In this document: one piece after another, positions 1 to 7,167 of the stretch
Layout of the letters: every line of letters begins with the position of its first letter
Position numbering within the stretch: position 1 is the stretch's first letter
From: CAYRAV01 sp964422365
GTDB lineage: Bacteria > Bacillota > Clostridia > Lachnospirales > Lachnospiraceae
Direction of reading: 5' to 3'
NCBI GenBank assembly: GCA_964422365.1
Contig: CAYRAV010000097.1
Coordinates: 1 to 8,494, forward strand
Length of the DNA: 8,494 nt
Notes under the pieces: model-generated
Databases searched by the model: none
Seen by the model: only the letters and a program-made list of their open reading frames with translations
Told to the model about the DNA's origin: nothing
Position numbers and translations under genes: made by a program

Positions 1-700
1 TAATTTGTTTTAATGCTTTTACATAAATTTTTGTTGGTGTCAACAATGTTTCTCCTAAAGTTGCACCTAAAGATTCGTAATACATCTCCAATGCTTCCCG
101 CTTGATATTAAATACTTTTCTTACCAGAGAATATCCATTACTGTGGATACCAGAAGATGCCATACCAATCAATACATCTCCTGCTTTCAGGTCTGCCCCT
201 GTAATCAGGTCTTTCTTGTCTACAATACCTACTGCAAATCCTGCCAAATCATATTCATCCACAGGATAAAATCCTGGCATTTCCGCTGTCTCTCCACCAA
301 TTAAGGCAGACCCGGACTGTCTGCATCCCTCTGCTACACCGCTTACAATAGTCGCAATTTTCTCAGGTTCATTCTTACCACATGCGATATAGTCTAAGAA
401 AAATAAAGGTTCCCCTCCTGCACAAGCAATATCGTTTACACACATGGCAACACAGTCAATACCAATCGTGTCATGTTTGTCCAATTCAAACGCTAATTTT
501 AATTTTGTTCCTACACCATCTGTTCCTGATACTAATGTAGGTTCCTCCATATTTTTAAAGCTGGTTAAAGAAAATGCACCAGAAAATCCTCCTATGTTCG
601 TTAATACTTCTTTTCTCATGGTACTCTTTACATGTTCCTTCATAAGTTCCACTGATTTGTAACCGGCTTCAATATCTACTCCAGCGTTCTTGTAATCCAT
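1..700 (-). CDS. purM: Phosphoribosylformylglycinamidine cyclo-ligase (AIR synthetase), 3' end cut by window edge
   Basis: Cytoplasmic enzyme that closes the imidazole ring of FGAM using ATP to give AIR, the fifth step of de novo purine synthesis. I translated 233 codons from the ATG at 700-698; the frame is still open at the window start, so about 100 C-terminal residues of a roughly 340-residue family are missing. Family motifs seen are DGVGTKLK (residues 61-68), CVNDIACAGGEP (87-98), GGETAEMPG (135-143) and SSGIHSNGYSLVR (182-194), covering the ATP/substrate part of the PurM fold. The start is set by AAAGGAG at 716-710, 9 nt before the ATG. It lies 30 nt after purE and is almost certainly co-transcribed with it. 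No frameshift or damage is visible in the part present. Confidence 0.96.
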   Translation of the reverse strand, partial: MDYKNAGVDIEAGYKSVELMKEHVKSTMRKEVLTNIGGFSGAFSLTSFKNMEEPTLVSGTDGVGTKLKLAFELDKHDTIGIDCVAMCVNDIACAGGEPLFFLDYIACGKNEPEKIATIVSGVAEGCRQSGSALIGGETAEMPGFYPVDEYDLAGFAVGIVDKKDLITGADLKAGDVLIGMASSGIHSNGYSLVRKVFNIKREALEMYYESLGATLGETLLTPTKIYVKALKQI

Positions 701-709
701 TTATATAAT

Positions 710-716
710 CTCCTTT
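710..716 (-). promoter_or_regulatory. Ribosome binding site of purM
   Basis: AAAGGAG lies 9 nt upstream of the purM ATG in the 30-nt purE-purM gap. It fixes the start of a gene whose other end is outside the window. No terminator-like hairpin is seen in this gap, which supports co-transcription. Confidence 0.8.
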
Positions 717-730
717 CATAAGGGGTTTCC

Positions 731-1243
731 TTACATCTGTTTCAAATACTCTTCATATCCTAGCTTGTCTAATTTGTCTGCTTTCTTTACTACAGCATCT
801 TTTAATTCTGCACAGTAGTTTTTCACTTTCTCTCTTAAATTTTTATCGCCAATGGATAACATCTGTGCTGCCAGAATTCCTGCATTAGCCGCTCCATTGA
901 TGGCTACAGTTGCTACTGGAATACCTGATGGCATTTGTACAATTGAATAGAGAGAATCTACACCGCCTAATGTTTTTGTGTGGATTGGTACTCCTATTAC
1001 TGGAAGTTTGAATATTGCAGCACACATTCCCGGCAAATGAGCAGCACCGCCTGCTCCTGCAATAATAACTTCAATTCCTCTTTCTTCTGCTTTTTTTGCA
1101 TAATCCACAAATATATCCGGCATTCTGTGTGCTGAAATCACTGTCATCTCATACGCAATATCAAATTTTTCTAACATTTCAGCAGCCTTGCTCATAATCG
1201 CCAGATCTGAATCACTACCCATTAATATTCCTACTTTTGCCAT
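731..1243 (-). CDS. purE: N5-carboxyaminoimidazole ribonucleotide mutase (PurE, class I)
   Basis: Cytoplasmic enzyme that moves the carboxyl group of N5-CAIR to carbon 4 to give CAIR in de novo purine synthesis, normally paired with PurK. The protein is 170 residues, the usual length for bacterial PurE. Visible motifs are GSDSD (9-13, phosphate binding), SAHR (37-40, active-site His39), AGAGGAAHLPGM (62-73) and GVDSLYSIVQMP (94-105). SAHR with AAHLPGM fits class I mutases rather than class II AIR carboxylases (family knowledge). I chose the ATG at 1243-1241 because the protein then begins MAKVGILMGS as the family does. The frame stays open upstream to a TTG at 1324, but those 27 codons resemble nothing in PurE. 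Its ribosome site AAAGGAG (1262-1256) is 12 nt away, rather long. It is the first gene after a promoter at 1352-1380 and is followed by purM. Confidence 0.96.
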   Translation of the reverse strand: MAKVGILMGSDSDLAIMSKAAEMLEKFDIAYEMTVISAHRMPDIFVDYAKKAEERGIEVIIAGAGGAAHLPGMCAAIFKLPVIGVPIHTKTLGGVDSLYSIVQMPSGIPVATVAINGAANAGILAAQMLSIGDKNLREKVKNYCAELKDAVVKKADKLDKLGYEEYLKQM

Positions 1244-1255
1244 ATTATATTCTAT

Positions 1256-1262
1256 CTCCTTT
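1256..1262 (-). promoter_or_regulatory. Ribosome binding site of purE
   Basis: AAAGGAG is the only good Shine-Dalgarno sequence before purE. It lies 12 nt from the ATG at 1243, longer than the usual 5-9 nt. It lies inside the upstream-extended reading frame, which argues for the start at 1243 and against the TTG at 1324. Confidence 0.7.
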
Positions 1263-1351
1263 ACTATCCCTTTGTTGTGGTACAAAAAACATAGAAAACT
1301 GCCATAGTCAAATACCTGCTGCAAGCAGCTGCACCATACTCACTGTTATTT

Positions 1352-1380
1352 ATCATATCATCTTTTTTGCCTTTTATCAA
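1352..1380 (-). promoter_or_regulatory. Sigma-A-type promoter of purE(-purM)
   Basis: On the minus strand TTGATA (-35, 1380-1375) and TATGAT (-10, 1357-1352) are separated by exactly 17 bases. Each hexamer differs from the vegetative consensus at one position. Transcription would start near 1345, giving a leader of about 100 nt before purE. The site lies downstream of the che terminator, so purE-purM should have its own transcript. The start point is inferred, not shown. Confidence 0.72.
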
Positions 1381-1472
1381 GAATGAACAAAAGATTTTTG
1401 CCAAATTAGTGTAACAGTTCAGCCATGCAGAAATAGTTATATAAGACTGTACAATAATCGAATATAGGCAGC

Positions 1473-1540
1473 AAAAAAAAATTACTACATATAGTTAACC
1501 CCCTACGAGAAATTAAAACTATATATAGCAATCTTTTTTT
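1473..1540 (-). terminator. Intrinsic terminator of the che operon (long AU-rich hairpin)
   Basis: On the minus strand the arms 1532-1517 (ATTGCTATATATAGTT) and 1496-1481 (AACTATATGTAGTAAT) can pair over 16 bp with only two G-U wobbles. A T-run of nine follows (1481-1473). The 20-nt loop may itself fold (AATTTCT against GGGGGTT, with wobbles). A run of seven A at 1540-1534 precedes the stem, so the other strand also ends in a T-run and the element could work in both directions. It lies about 60 nt after the mcp stop and before the purE promoter. The stem is unusually poor in G-C pairs, so efficiency is uncertain. Confidence 0.78.
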
Positions 1541-1592
1541 AATATGTCAGTTCCTGCAATTTATTGTAATAACTCTGAGCAATTAGCATTTT

Positions 1593-2963
1593 TTAATATT
1601 TGCCAAAACCATCTCCAAGAGAAATGACTTGTTCATTCATATTTGACACAGAAGAGGAAGACATCATTGGTGTACTTCTAAAAGAAGAATTTGAATGACC
1701 TGTTTCTAAATGGTAGATAGAAAGCATCTCTCTCATTCTTAATGCCTGATTTGACAATTCTTCACTTGCTGCTGCACATTCTTCACTAGTAGCAGAATTG
1801 GTCTGTACTACTTGTGATACTTGTGTAATTGCCTGCTCAATCTGTGCTACAGCAGTTGCCTGATAATTAGAAGATTCTGCAATACCATTAATAATTGTTT
1901 CACTTTCCTGCACTACGTTTGTAACAGCTTCTAATGCTTTTGCTGTATCATCTAAAATTCTAGAACCCAGATTAACTTTTCCAATAGAATCTTCAATCAA
2001 TTCAGCAGTTTCTGAAGCAGCAGCAGAACTCTTAGCAGCAAGACTTCTAACTTCCTCTGCTACAACTGCAAATCCTTTTCCTGCTTCACCTGCTCTTGCT
2101 GCTTCAACGGCAGCATTCAATGCAAGAATATTTGTCTGGAATGCAATATCATCAATCACTTTGATAATCTTAGAAATGCTTTCAGATGCTTTATTAATAT
2201 CCTGCATAGCACCCATCATATCCTGCATCTGGCTGTTGCCTTTCTTTACATCATCAATGGCACGGACTACCAAGTCAGCAGCAGAATTTGCCTGTTCTGC
2301 ATTCTGTTTTGTCTTATCTGCAATCTCATCGATAGAAGCTGTAATCTCCTGAATTGCACTCGCCTGCTCTGTAGACCCCTGAGCCAATGCCTGACTTGCG
2401 TTTGCTACCTGAGAAGAACTAACTGTAACCTGTGAACCTGCATCATTAATATTAGTCAATGCGTGGAAATTATCTTCTACCAGTTTCTTTAAAGAATTGC
2501 CTAACAAATCATCAGCAGATTTCGGAGTAACTGTAATTGTCAGATTACCGTTCGATACCTCTTCTGCAATTTTTGACTGATATTTAATATTATCAATTAC
2601 CTTATTATAAGAATCTACTAATTCACCAAACTCATCATCACTATACTTTACTAAATCAACGTTAACGTGTCCCAAAGCAATTTTCTTTGCTGCTTCTGAT
2701 AACTGCTTTACATTTTTATCGATTGCTTTTGTCAAAGATAATGCAATTACCACTGTAATTAAAACGGATACCAATGCCAATACAGTCGTAAAAATATTTG
2801 AATTTTTTAAATATGAAGCTGCATTAGAAATATTAGTACTAGCGATATTTTTTGCTGATAATTCACCAATTATTACATTAAGAATTGTAAGTACTATAGA
2901 AACAGCAAACCCTAAAATCAATTTTGTTTTCATTTTCATATTTTTCATATCCATACCTCTCAT
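1593..2963 (-). CDS. Methyl-accepting chemotaxis protein with very short extracytoplasmic loop
   Basis: Membrane receptor that controls CheA activity through CheW and is tuned by CheR/CheB methylation; 456 residues from the first ATG. Membrane segments lie at about 14-35 and 57-77 with only about 20-25 residues between them, so there is no Cache, PAS or four-helix sensor domain. A HAMP domain follows (about 78-130, with DDEFGEL), then a second divergent HAMP-like unit (131-170, GNLTITV and DDLLGNSLKKL). The signalling hairpin has its tip near 282-306 (LNAAVEAARAGEAGKGFAVVAEEVR). Segments matching the methylation consensus are ASAIQEITAS (201-210, Q205/E206) and SATSEECAAA (390-399, E394/E395). 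The tail (421-456) is Ser-rich and ends DGFGKY, with no CheR/CheB-binding pentapeptide. The first ATG overlaps the cheW stop as ATGA; a start at residue 6 (ATG 2948) has the better ribosome site. The ligand cannot be predicted. Confidence 0.95.
   Translation of the reverse strand: MRGMDMKNMKMKTKLILGFAVSIVLTILNVIIGELSAKNIASTNISNAASYLKNSNIFTTVLALVSVLITVVIALSLTKAIDKNVKQLSEAAKKIALGHVNVDLVKYSDDEFGELVDSYNKVIDNIKYQSKIAEEVSNGNLTITVTPKSADDLLGNSLKKLVEDNFHALTNINDAGSQVTVSSSQVANASQALAQGSTEQASAIQEITASIDEIADKTKQNAEQANSAADLVVRAIDDVKKGNSQMQDMMGAMQDINKASESISKIIKVIDDIAFQTNILALNAAVEAARAGEAGKGFAVVAEEVRSLAAKSSAAASETAELIEDSIGKVNLGSRILDDTAKALEAVTNVVQESETIINGIAESSNYQATAVAQIEQAITQVSQVVQTNSATSEECAAASEELSNQALRMREMLSIYHLETGHSNSSFRSTPMMSSSSVSNMNEQVISLGDGFGKY
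2956..2960 (-). promoter_or_regulatory. Candidate ribosome binding site deciding the mcp start
   Basis: AGAGG lies inside the annotated 5' end of mcp, 7 nt before the ATG at 2948. The first ATG (2963) has only a weak GAAGA upstream but overlaps the cheW stop (ATGA), which suits translational coupling. Further in-frame ATGs occur at codons 4, 9 and 11. The real N-terminus may be five residues shorter; the membrane segments are unaffected. Confidence 0.45.
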
Positions 2964-3505
2964 TCTTCATCTATTATCATATTATCTGCCTGTTCAACAA
3001 CTGATAAATCTTCATCATTCAACAATTTATCAGGATCTAACAACAATTTAACGGAATCTCCCACCTTGCCAATTCCATATACATATTTATGATGTGCCTT
3101 TTCTGCCCGTCCGATGGTAGGTGGCGGCAATATATTTTCTTCTTTAATTTCAACCACTTCTGCAATTTTCTCTACAACCAGACCAACCACTGTGGATTTT
3201 ACACTAATGACAATAATACATGTTCTGTCATTATACTCAAATGGTTCCTGTTTGAAACGCAGCCGGACGTCAATAACAGGAATGACTTTTCCCCGCAGAT
3301 TAATCAGACCTTTAATGTAATCTTCTGTCTCAGGAATTGCTGTAATTTCCTGAAACTGAATAATCTCGTTTACATATTGAATTTTCAATCCGAAGTATTC
3401 ATTTCCTGATTTAAAAGTCATGTACTTGCCTTTTTGTGCATCATGTTCATTTGAATCGGTTTGGGAGTCTTCTGCCTGTTTCCTTACTTCATTCGTTTCA
3501 TCCAT
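2960..3505 (-). CDS. cheW: Chemotaxis coupling protein CheW
   Basis: Cytoplasmic adaptor that links the receptor hairpin tip to the P5 domain of CheA. The protein is 181 residues. The CheW fold covers about 27-163, with FGLKIQYVNEII (38-49), ITAIPETEDYIKGLINLRG (54-72) and VIPVIDVRLRF (74-84); Arg71 in NLRG is the strongly conserved family residue. It is somewhat longer than typical CheW (about 150-165) because of a charged N-terminal segment (1-26, rich in D, E, Q, N) and an acidic C-terminal tail (163-181), neither of which I recognise. The start is supported by AAGGAG at 3520-3515, 9 nt upstream. It follows cheA by 28 nt, and its TGA overlaps the mcp start, so CheW and the receptor are probably made in coupled amounts. 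Confidence 0.95.
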   Translation of the reverse strand: MDETNEVRKQAEDSQTDSNEHDAQKGKYMTFKSGNEYFGLKIQYVNEIIQFQEITAIPETEDYIKGLINLRGKVIPVIDVRLRFKQEPFEYNDRTCIIVISVKSTVVGLVVEKIAEVVEIKEENILPPPTIGRAEKAHHKYVYGIGKVGDSVKLLLDPDKLLNDEDLSVVEQADNMIIDEE

Positions 3506-3533
3506 ATAGATATACTCCTTCCTTTCTATAATT

Positions 3534-5690
3534 TTATTCTATCAAACCACCAGGGTCTAATATCAAAGCAATGCTTCCATCACCAAGCTGTGTACAACCA
3601 GACAAGCCTCTTACCTTTTTGATATAGGAAGGAATTGGCTTTACAACAATCTCCTGCTCACCAACCAGTTTGTCAACAAAAAGACAGATTTTCTTCTCTT
3701 CCATCTCAAGAATCAACATCATACCATTTTCCACAGAATTCTGATATTCTTTCAAACCATATCGTTCTCCCAGTCGAATTACCGGAAAACATTCTCCGCG
3801 TATCATGATATATTCTTCTCCATTAGGTTCATGAATCATCATATCCTCTTTCACACGAACAAACTCTTTAATTACACCTGTTTCCAACACAAAAGAAGAA
3901 CCGCCTGTTTCCATAACAATACCATCAATAATGGCAAGTGTCAAAGGAATCTTTAAATTCATGATACTGCCTACTCCCGGCATACTTTCAATATCCAATG
4001 TACCACCGATTGACTGAATATTCTGAACTACCACATCCATGCCTACCCCTCGTCCTGAATATTCTGTAATCTGCTCATTAGTAGAAAACCCAGGAAGAGT
4101 AATGAACTGATAAATTTCTTTGTCCGTGTAAGAAGAATCTGGCTTGCTTTCATCTAACAGCCCTTGCTTCTTCGCCTTTTTGAGTATCTTTTCCCTGTCA
4201 AGACCTTTTCCATTATCTTCCACACTAATCCATACCTTACCTGCTTCTGTTCTCGCTGATAAGGTAACCTTGCCTTTATCACGTTTTCCACTCTCCGCAC
4301 GCTCTTCATTGGTTTCAATTCCATGATCTACAGCATTTCTCACCAAATGCATCAAAGGATCTGAAATATGCTCGATAATATTTTTATCTACTTCTGTCTG
4401 TTCTCCAACCATTTGAAACTCAATATCTTTTCCTAACTTTCTAGATACATCAAAAACAATGCGGTTCATCTTTTGGAACGTATTCATCAGCGGCACCATT
4501 CTCATGGACATAATGACATTCTGTAAATCAGTAGAAATCTTGGACATTTGAGCTGCTGCTTTATTAAAACTATTCAGATTCAGCCCAGGCACTTTCAAAT
4601 CGGGATTCTGCAATACAACTGACTCAGAGATAACCAATTCTCCTATCAGGTCCATCAATTGATCCATTTTTTTGATACTGACACTGATAAAAGCAGTCTT
4701 CTCTGTCTTAGATTTATCCTTTGCCAATTTTTTCTGCTTACCTGGCTCTCTGGATTTAATTACAAAATCACCTGGTGCCATTGCTGGTTTATCAGGTTTC
4801 TTTTCCTCACTATCCTCTTTCTTATCAGATATCTGTGCTTTTGTCTCTATCTCTTCCACACTGGATTCTAAATCAATCTGGGTAGTATGTTCACCAAAAT
4901 CAAATCCTTGAAGAAATTCTTCTGCCTTACATTCAAAAATGTCAATCTTCTTGATATCATATCCTTCGCCAATTAGTTTTCGTATTTCTTCTTCACTGCA
5001 CTGTGCCTGTAGAAGAATTCGAAAGCCTTGTTCCAATATCACTTCTGCACTGCCCTCATCTGAAATAATATCCTCTGGCGAATACAGCAAATCCTCTGCC
5101 ACTTCTTTCAATGCATATACAGTCTTATAAGCATGAACATTCGCCATCTCTGTTTCCGGATAAAAAGTAAGGTAGATTTTGTAAAAATGACTGTCACTTG
5201 TACCAACGGGTGCTATGTAAAACTGATTTGGCTCTGCAGCTTCACTCTCAGATGTTTCCTTTGTTTCCTCTCCTGATGCACCACTTTTCAGCTTCTTTAA
5301 AAATTTGTCAAGTTTCTTGATAATTCCACTAGCATCACCATCTACTGGTTCACCATTTCGAATTTTTTCCATTTCATTTGAAATGAAATCCTCCACTTCC
5401 AACACATGCTCCACTAATTTCAAATGAGGAACATTATCTGGTTGGGATTCTCTTAAAAAATAAAAAACATCCTCTAGTTTATGTGATACAGCCGTTATAT
5501 TATCGAACATCATGATGCCCGATGAACCTTTGATTGTATGCATGGTTCTGAATATTTCATTTATGCTGTCTTCATCAAAACATTCTGCATCTTTCTGTTC
5601 TAAGACTCTTTCCTGAAGCTGTTCAAGTAACTGCTCATTCTCAAACAGATAGATGTCCAGCATGCCTTCTGTATTAAATTCTTCAGCCAT
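3534..5690 (-). CDS. cheA: Chemotaxis histidine kinase CheA
   Basis: Cytoplasmic kinase controlled by the receptor that phosphorylates the CheY-like protein and CheB. At 718 residues it has the full five-domain plan. P1/HPt (1-110) carries the phospho-accepting His51 in MHTIKGSSG. A P2-like regulator-binding domain lies at about 155-257. A Lys/Glu-rich linker (about 275-335) precedes P3, the dimerisation helices (336-400). The P4 ATPase (405-583) shows the N box (HISDPLMHLVRNAVDHGIE, 441-459), G1 (DNGKGLD, 492-498), F box (PGFST, 533-537) and G2 (SGRGVGMDVV, 545-554). P5, the CheW-like domain, is at 585-718. All catalytic motifs are intact. AAAGGAG at 5703-5697 lies 6 nt before the ATG. There is no fused receiver domain. 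It lies 40 nt after the cheY-like gene and 28 nt before cheW. Confidence 0.97.
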   Translation of the reverse strand: MAEEFNTEGMLDIYLFENEQLLEQLQERVLEQKDAECFDEDSINEIFRTMHTIKGSSGIMMFDNITAVSHKLEDVFYFLRESQPDNVPHLKLVEHVLEVEDFISNEMEKIRNGEPVDGDASGIIKKLDKFLKKLKSGASGEETKETSESEAAEPNQFYIAPVGTSDSHFYKIYLTFYPETEMANVHAYKTVYALKEVAEDLLYSPEDIISDEGSAEVILEQGFRILLQAQCSEEEIRKLIGEGYDIKKIDIFECKAEEFLQGFDFGEHTTQIDLESSVEEIETKAQISDKKEDSEEKKPDKPAMAPGDFVIKSREPGKQKKLAKDKSKTEKTAFISVSIKKMDQLMDLIGELVISESVVLQNPDLKVPGLNLNSFNKAAAQMSKISTDLQNVIMSMRMVPLMNTFQKMNRIVFDVSRKLGKDIEFQMVGEQTEVDKNIIEHISDPLMHLVRNAVDHGIETNEERAESGKRDKGKVTLSARTEAGKVWISVEDNGKGLDREKILKKAKKQGLLDESKPDSSYTDKEIYQFITLPGFSTNEQITEYSGRGVGMDVVVQNIQSIGGTLDIESMPGVGSIMNLKIPLTLAIIDGIVMETGGSSFVLETGVIKEFVRVKEDMMIHEPNGEEYIMIRGECFPVIRLGERYGLKEYQNSVENGMMLILEMEEKKICLFVDKLVGEQEIVVKPIPSYIKKVRGLSGCTQLGDGSIALILDPGGLIE

Positions 5691-5730
5691 AGCCTTCTCC
5701 TTTACTAAAAAATTCTAATATGTTCCTTCA

Positions 5731-6123
5731 TCATATCAGTTTCAGTTTTTTTAATGCCTGTTCAAATCTTCCCTGATCGATAGGCTTGCCGGAATATACA
5801 GCACAACCCAGTTCAAATGCCATATCCACATTTTTTTTATCATTCAAGGCAGTGGTCATAATAACCTTTACCGCCTTCTCCTCTGGTATGTTTCTTTGTT
5901 TCTCCAGATTACGGATACCTACAAGTGCCTGATATCCATCCATAACCGGCATCATAATATCAAGACACACCAGGTCATATGGCTCTCCATCTTCCAATGC
6001 CATCATAAATGCATCTACTGCTTCCATTCCATCTACAGTAACATCACATTCGCCATACTTTGACAGAAAACTTGCCATAGATTTTCTTGTTACAAAATCA
6101 TCTTCTGCTAATAGAATCTTCAT
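5731..6123 (-). CDS. Single-domain response regulator (CheY-like)
   Basis: A 130-residue stand-alone receiver domain and the probable phosphorylation target of CheA. Acid-pocket residues Asp8 and Asp9, phospho-acceptor Asp55 (CLDIMMPVMDG), Thr91 and Lys113 (GKP) are all present, and Tyr110 sits at the switch position of E. coli CheY Tyr106. It differs from classic flagellar CheY in a longer helix3-strand4 region (LEKQRNIPEEKAVK) and the ending GKPIDQGRFEQALKKL. This resembles a receiver subfamily found with various CheA proteins (from memory), so motor binding is uncertain and I leave out the symbol. AAAGGAG (6137-6131) overlaps the cheB stop and lies 7 nt before the ATG; the cheB-cheY gap is 12 nt. 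Placement between cheB and cheA strongly ties it to this pathway. Confidence 0.93.
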   Translation of the reverse strand: MKILLAEDDFVTRKSMASFLSKYGECDVTVDGMEAVDAFMMALEDGEPYDLVCLDIMMPVMDGYQALVGIRNLEKQRNIPEEKAVKVIMTTALNDKKNVDMAFELGCAVYSGKPIDQGRFEQALKKLKLI

Positions 6124-6135
6124 ATTCTCTCTCCT

Positions 6136-7164
6136 TTACATTTTATTTAATAATGCATATGTTCTCTTTGCGATATCAGGCAATTTCTCCTGATATTCTA
6201 CCGCTTTCAAATCATAAGCAACTTTAGGCATTCCATAAACTACACAAGTAGATTCATCCTGCCCTATGGTTCTGGCACCAGCATTTCTCATAGCTAGTAA
6301 TCCTTTTGCACCATCACCACCCATTCCAGTCAAGATAATTCCTACCGCATTGTCACCTGCCACTCTGGCAACAGATTCAAACATCACATCCACTGATGGA
6401 CAATGTCCATTCACTTTTGGTCCTTTTTTACATTCTACCTGATAAACTCCATTCACTTTCACAAGATGCATATGTGTATCTCCTCCAGGAGCAATCAACA
6501 TATGTCCCGGCAGCACTCTGTCTCCTGTTCTTGCCTCTTTTACCTGAATACGGCACTGGTCATTCAATCTTTTTGCATACATTCCAGTAAATCCTGGCGG
6601 CATATGCTGTGTCGCTACGATTCCCGGAATATCTGTTCCAAATTCCTTTACCACAGCAAAAATTGCTTCTGTACCGCCTGTAGAAGCTCCAATCGCCACA
6701 ATAAGATTATTCCCCTTTACAGAAAGCTGTTGTGGTTCTTGCATCATAACCGTCTTTTTTATATTGCTGATTTTAGCTGTAGATGCAATCTTAATCTTTA
6801 CCAGAAGCTCATTTCTAATAAAATCTTCTAACTGTACCCTGCTTGTTACAGCAGGTTTTGCTACAAAATCTACAGCTCCTGCATTGAGTGCATCAAACAC
6901 TTTATCACTTAAAGAACTGATAACCACAACAGGAAGGGGATATTGGGGCATCAATTTCCGAAGAAATTCTATTCCATTCATTCTTGGAAGTTCCACATCT
7001 AATGTCATAACATCAGGCTGGTGCTTTATAATGGCATCTCTTGCCTCAAATGGATCTTTGGCAGTTGCCACAATTTGTATTGCAGGATCCTTACTCAGAT
7101 TCTGAACTAACAATTCTCTAAACACTATGGAATCTTCCACTATTAAAACCCTAATTGGTCGCAT
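6136..7164 (-). CDS. cheB: Protein-glutamate methylesterase / glutamine deamidase CheB
   Basis: Removes methyl groups from receptor glutamates and deamidates receptor glutamines, opposing CheR; activated when CheA phosphorylates its receiver. The protein is 342 residues. The N-terminal receiver (about 3-120) has Glu10/Asp11, phospho-acceptor Asp56 (TLDVELPRMNG), Ser83/Ser84 and Lys103 (KPA). A linker (about 121-150) leads to the C-terminal esterase (152-340) with the complete catalytic triad: Ser161 in GASTGG, His187 in TQHMPPGFT and Asp284 in GMGGDG. The start is the ATG at 7164, just 3 nt after the cheR stop, with AGGAAGG at 7184-7178. An in-frame stop directly upstream (the cheR TGA) rules out a longer form. 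It looks fully functional. Confidence 0.97.
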   Translation of the reverse strand: MRPIRVLIVEDSIVFRELLVQNLSKDPAIQIVATAKDPFEARDAIIKHQPDVMTLDVELPRMNGIEFLRKLMPQYPLPVVVISSLSDKVFDALNAGAVDFVAKPAVTSRVQLEDFIRNELLVKIKIASTAKISNIKKTVMMQEPQQLSVKGNNLIVAIGASTGGTEAIFAVVKEFGTDIPGIVATQHMPPGFTGMYAKRLNDQCRIQVKEARTGDRVLPGHMLIAPGGDTHMHLVKVNGVYQVECKKGPKVNGHCPSVDVMFESVARVAGDNAVGIILTGMGGDGAKGLLAMRNAGARTIGQDESTCVVYGMPKVAYDLKAVEYQEKLPDIAKRTYALLNKM

Positions 7165-7167
7165 ACA

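Larger units (their letters stand above)
1244..1592. other. 349-bp intergenic region: che operon terminator plus purE promoter and leader
   Basis: No convincing gene is found in either orientation. Reading in the direction of transcription, it holds about 50 nt of AT-rich sequence after the mcp stop, a long hairpin with a T-run (1532-1473), about 90 nt with no recognised element, a sigma-A-type promoter (1380-1352), and a purE leader of about 100 nt. The leader contains a small GC-rich inverted repeat around 1317-1332 and two very short ATG frames of 9 and 13 codons without good ribosome sites. I see no riboswitch architecture. Confidence 0.7.

Noticed and set aside
1244..1324. 27-codon N-terminal extension of purE from a TTG at 1324
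   Set aside because: The extension has no family resemblance, it has no good ribosome site, and a Shine-Dalgarno sequence lies within it just before the ATG at 1243.
1280..1350. Purine riboswitch in the purE leader
   Set aside because: TTTGACTATGG resembles the 3' part of the aptamer, but the space to any 5' partner is far too short and the two conserved loop sequences are missing.
1454..1466. PurR-type operator (ATAATCGAATATA on the plus strand)
   Set aside because: It misses three positions of the Bacillus PurBox as I remember it, including both outer core C positions, it stands alone, and it lies about 75 bp upstream of the promoter.
3089..3409. Plus-strand open frames opposite cheW
   Set aside because: The two overlapping frames are both antisense to the conserved CheW core, with no ribosome site and no recognisable product.
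6403..6831. 142-codon plus-strand open frame inside cheB
   Set aside because: It is an antisense shadow of a clearly conserved gene, its product has a low-complexity Ser/His/Cys composition, and it lacks a ribosome site.
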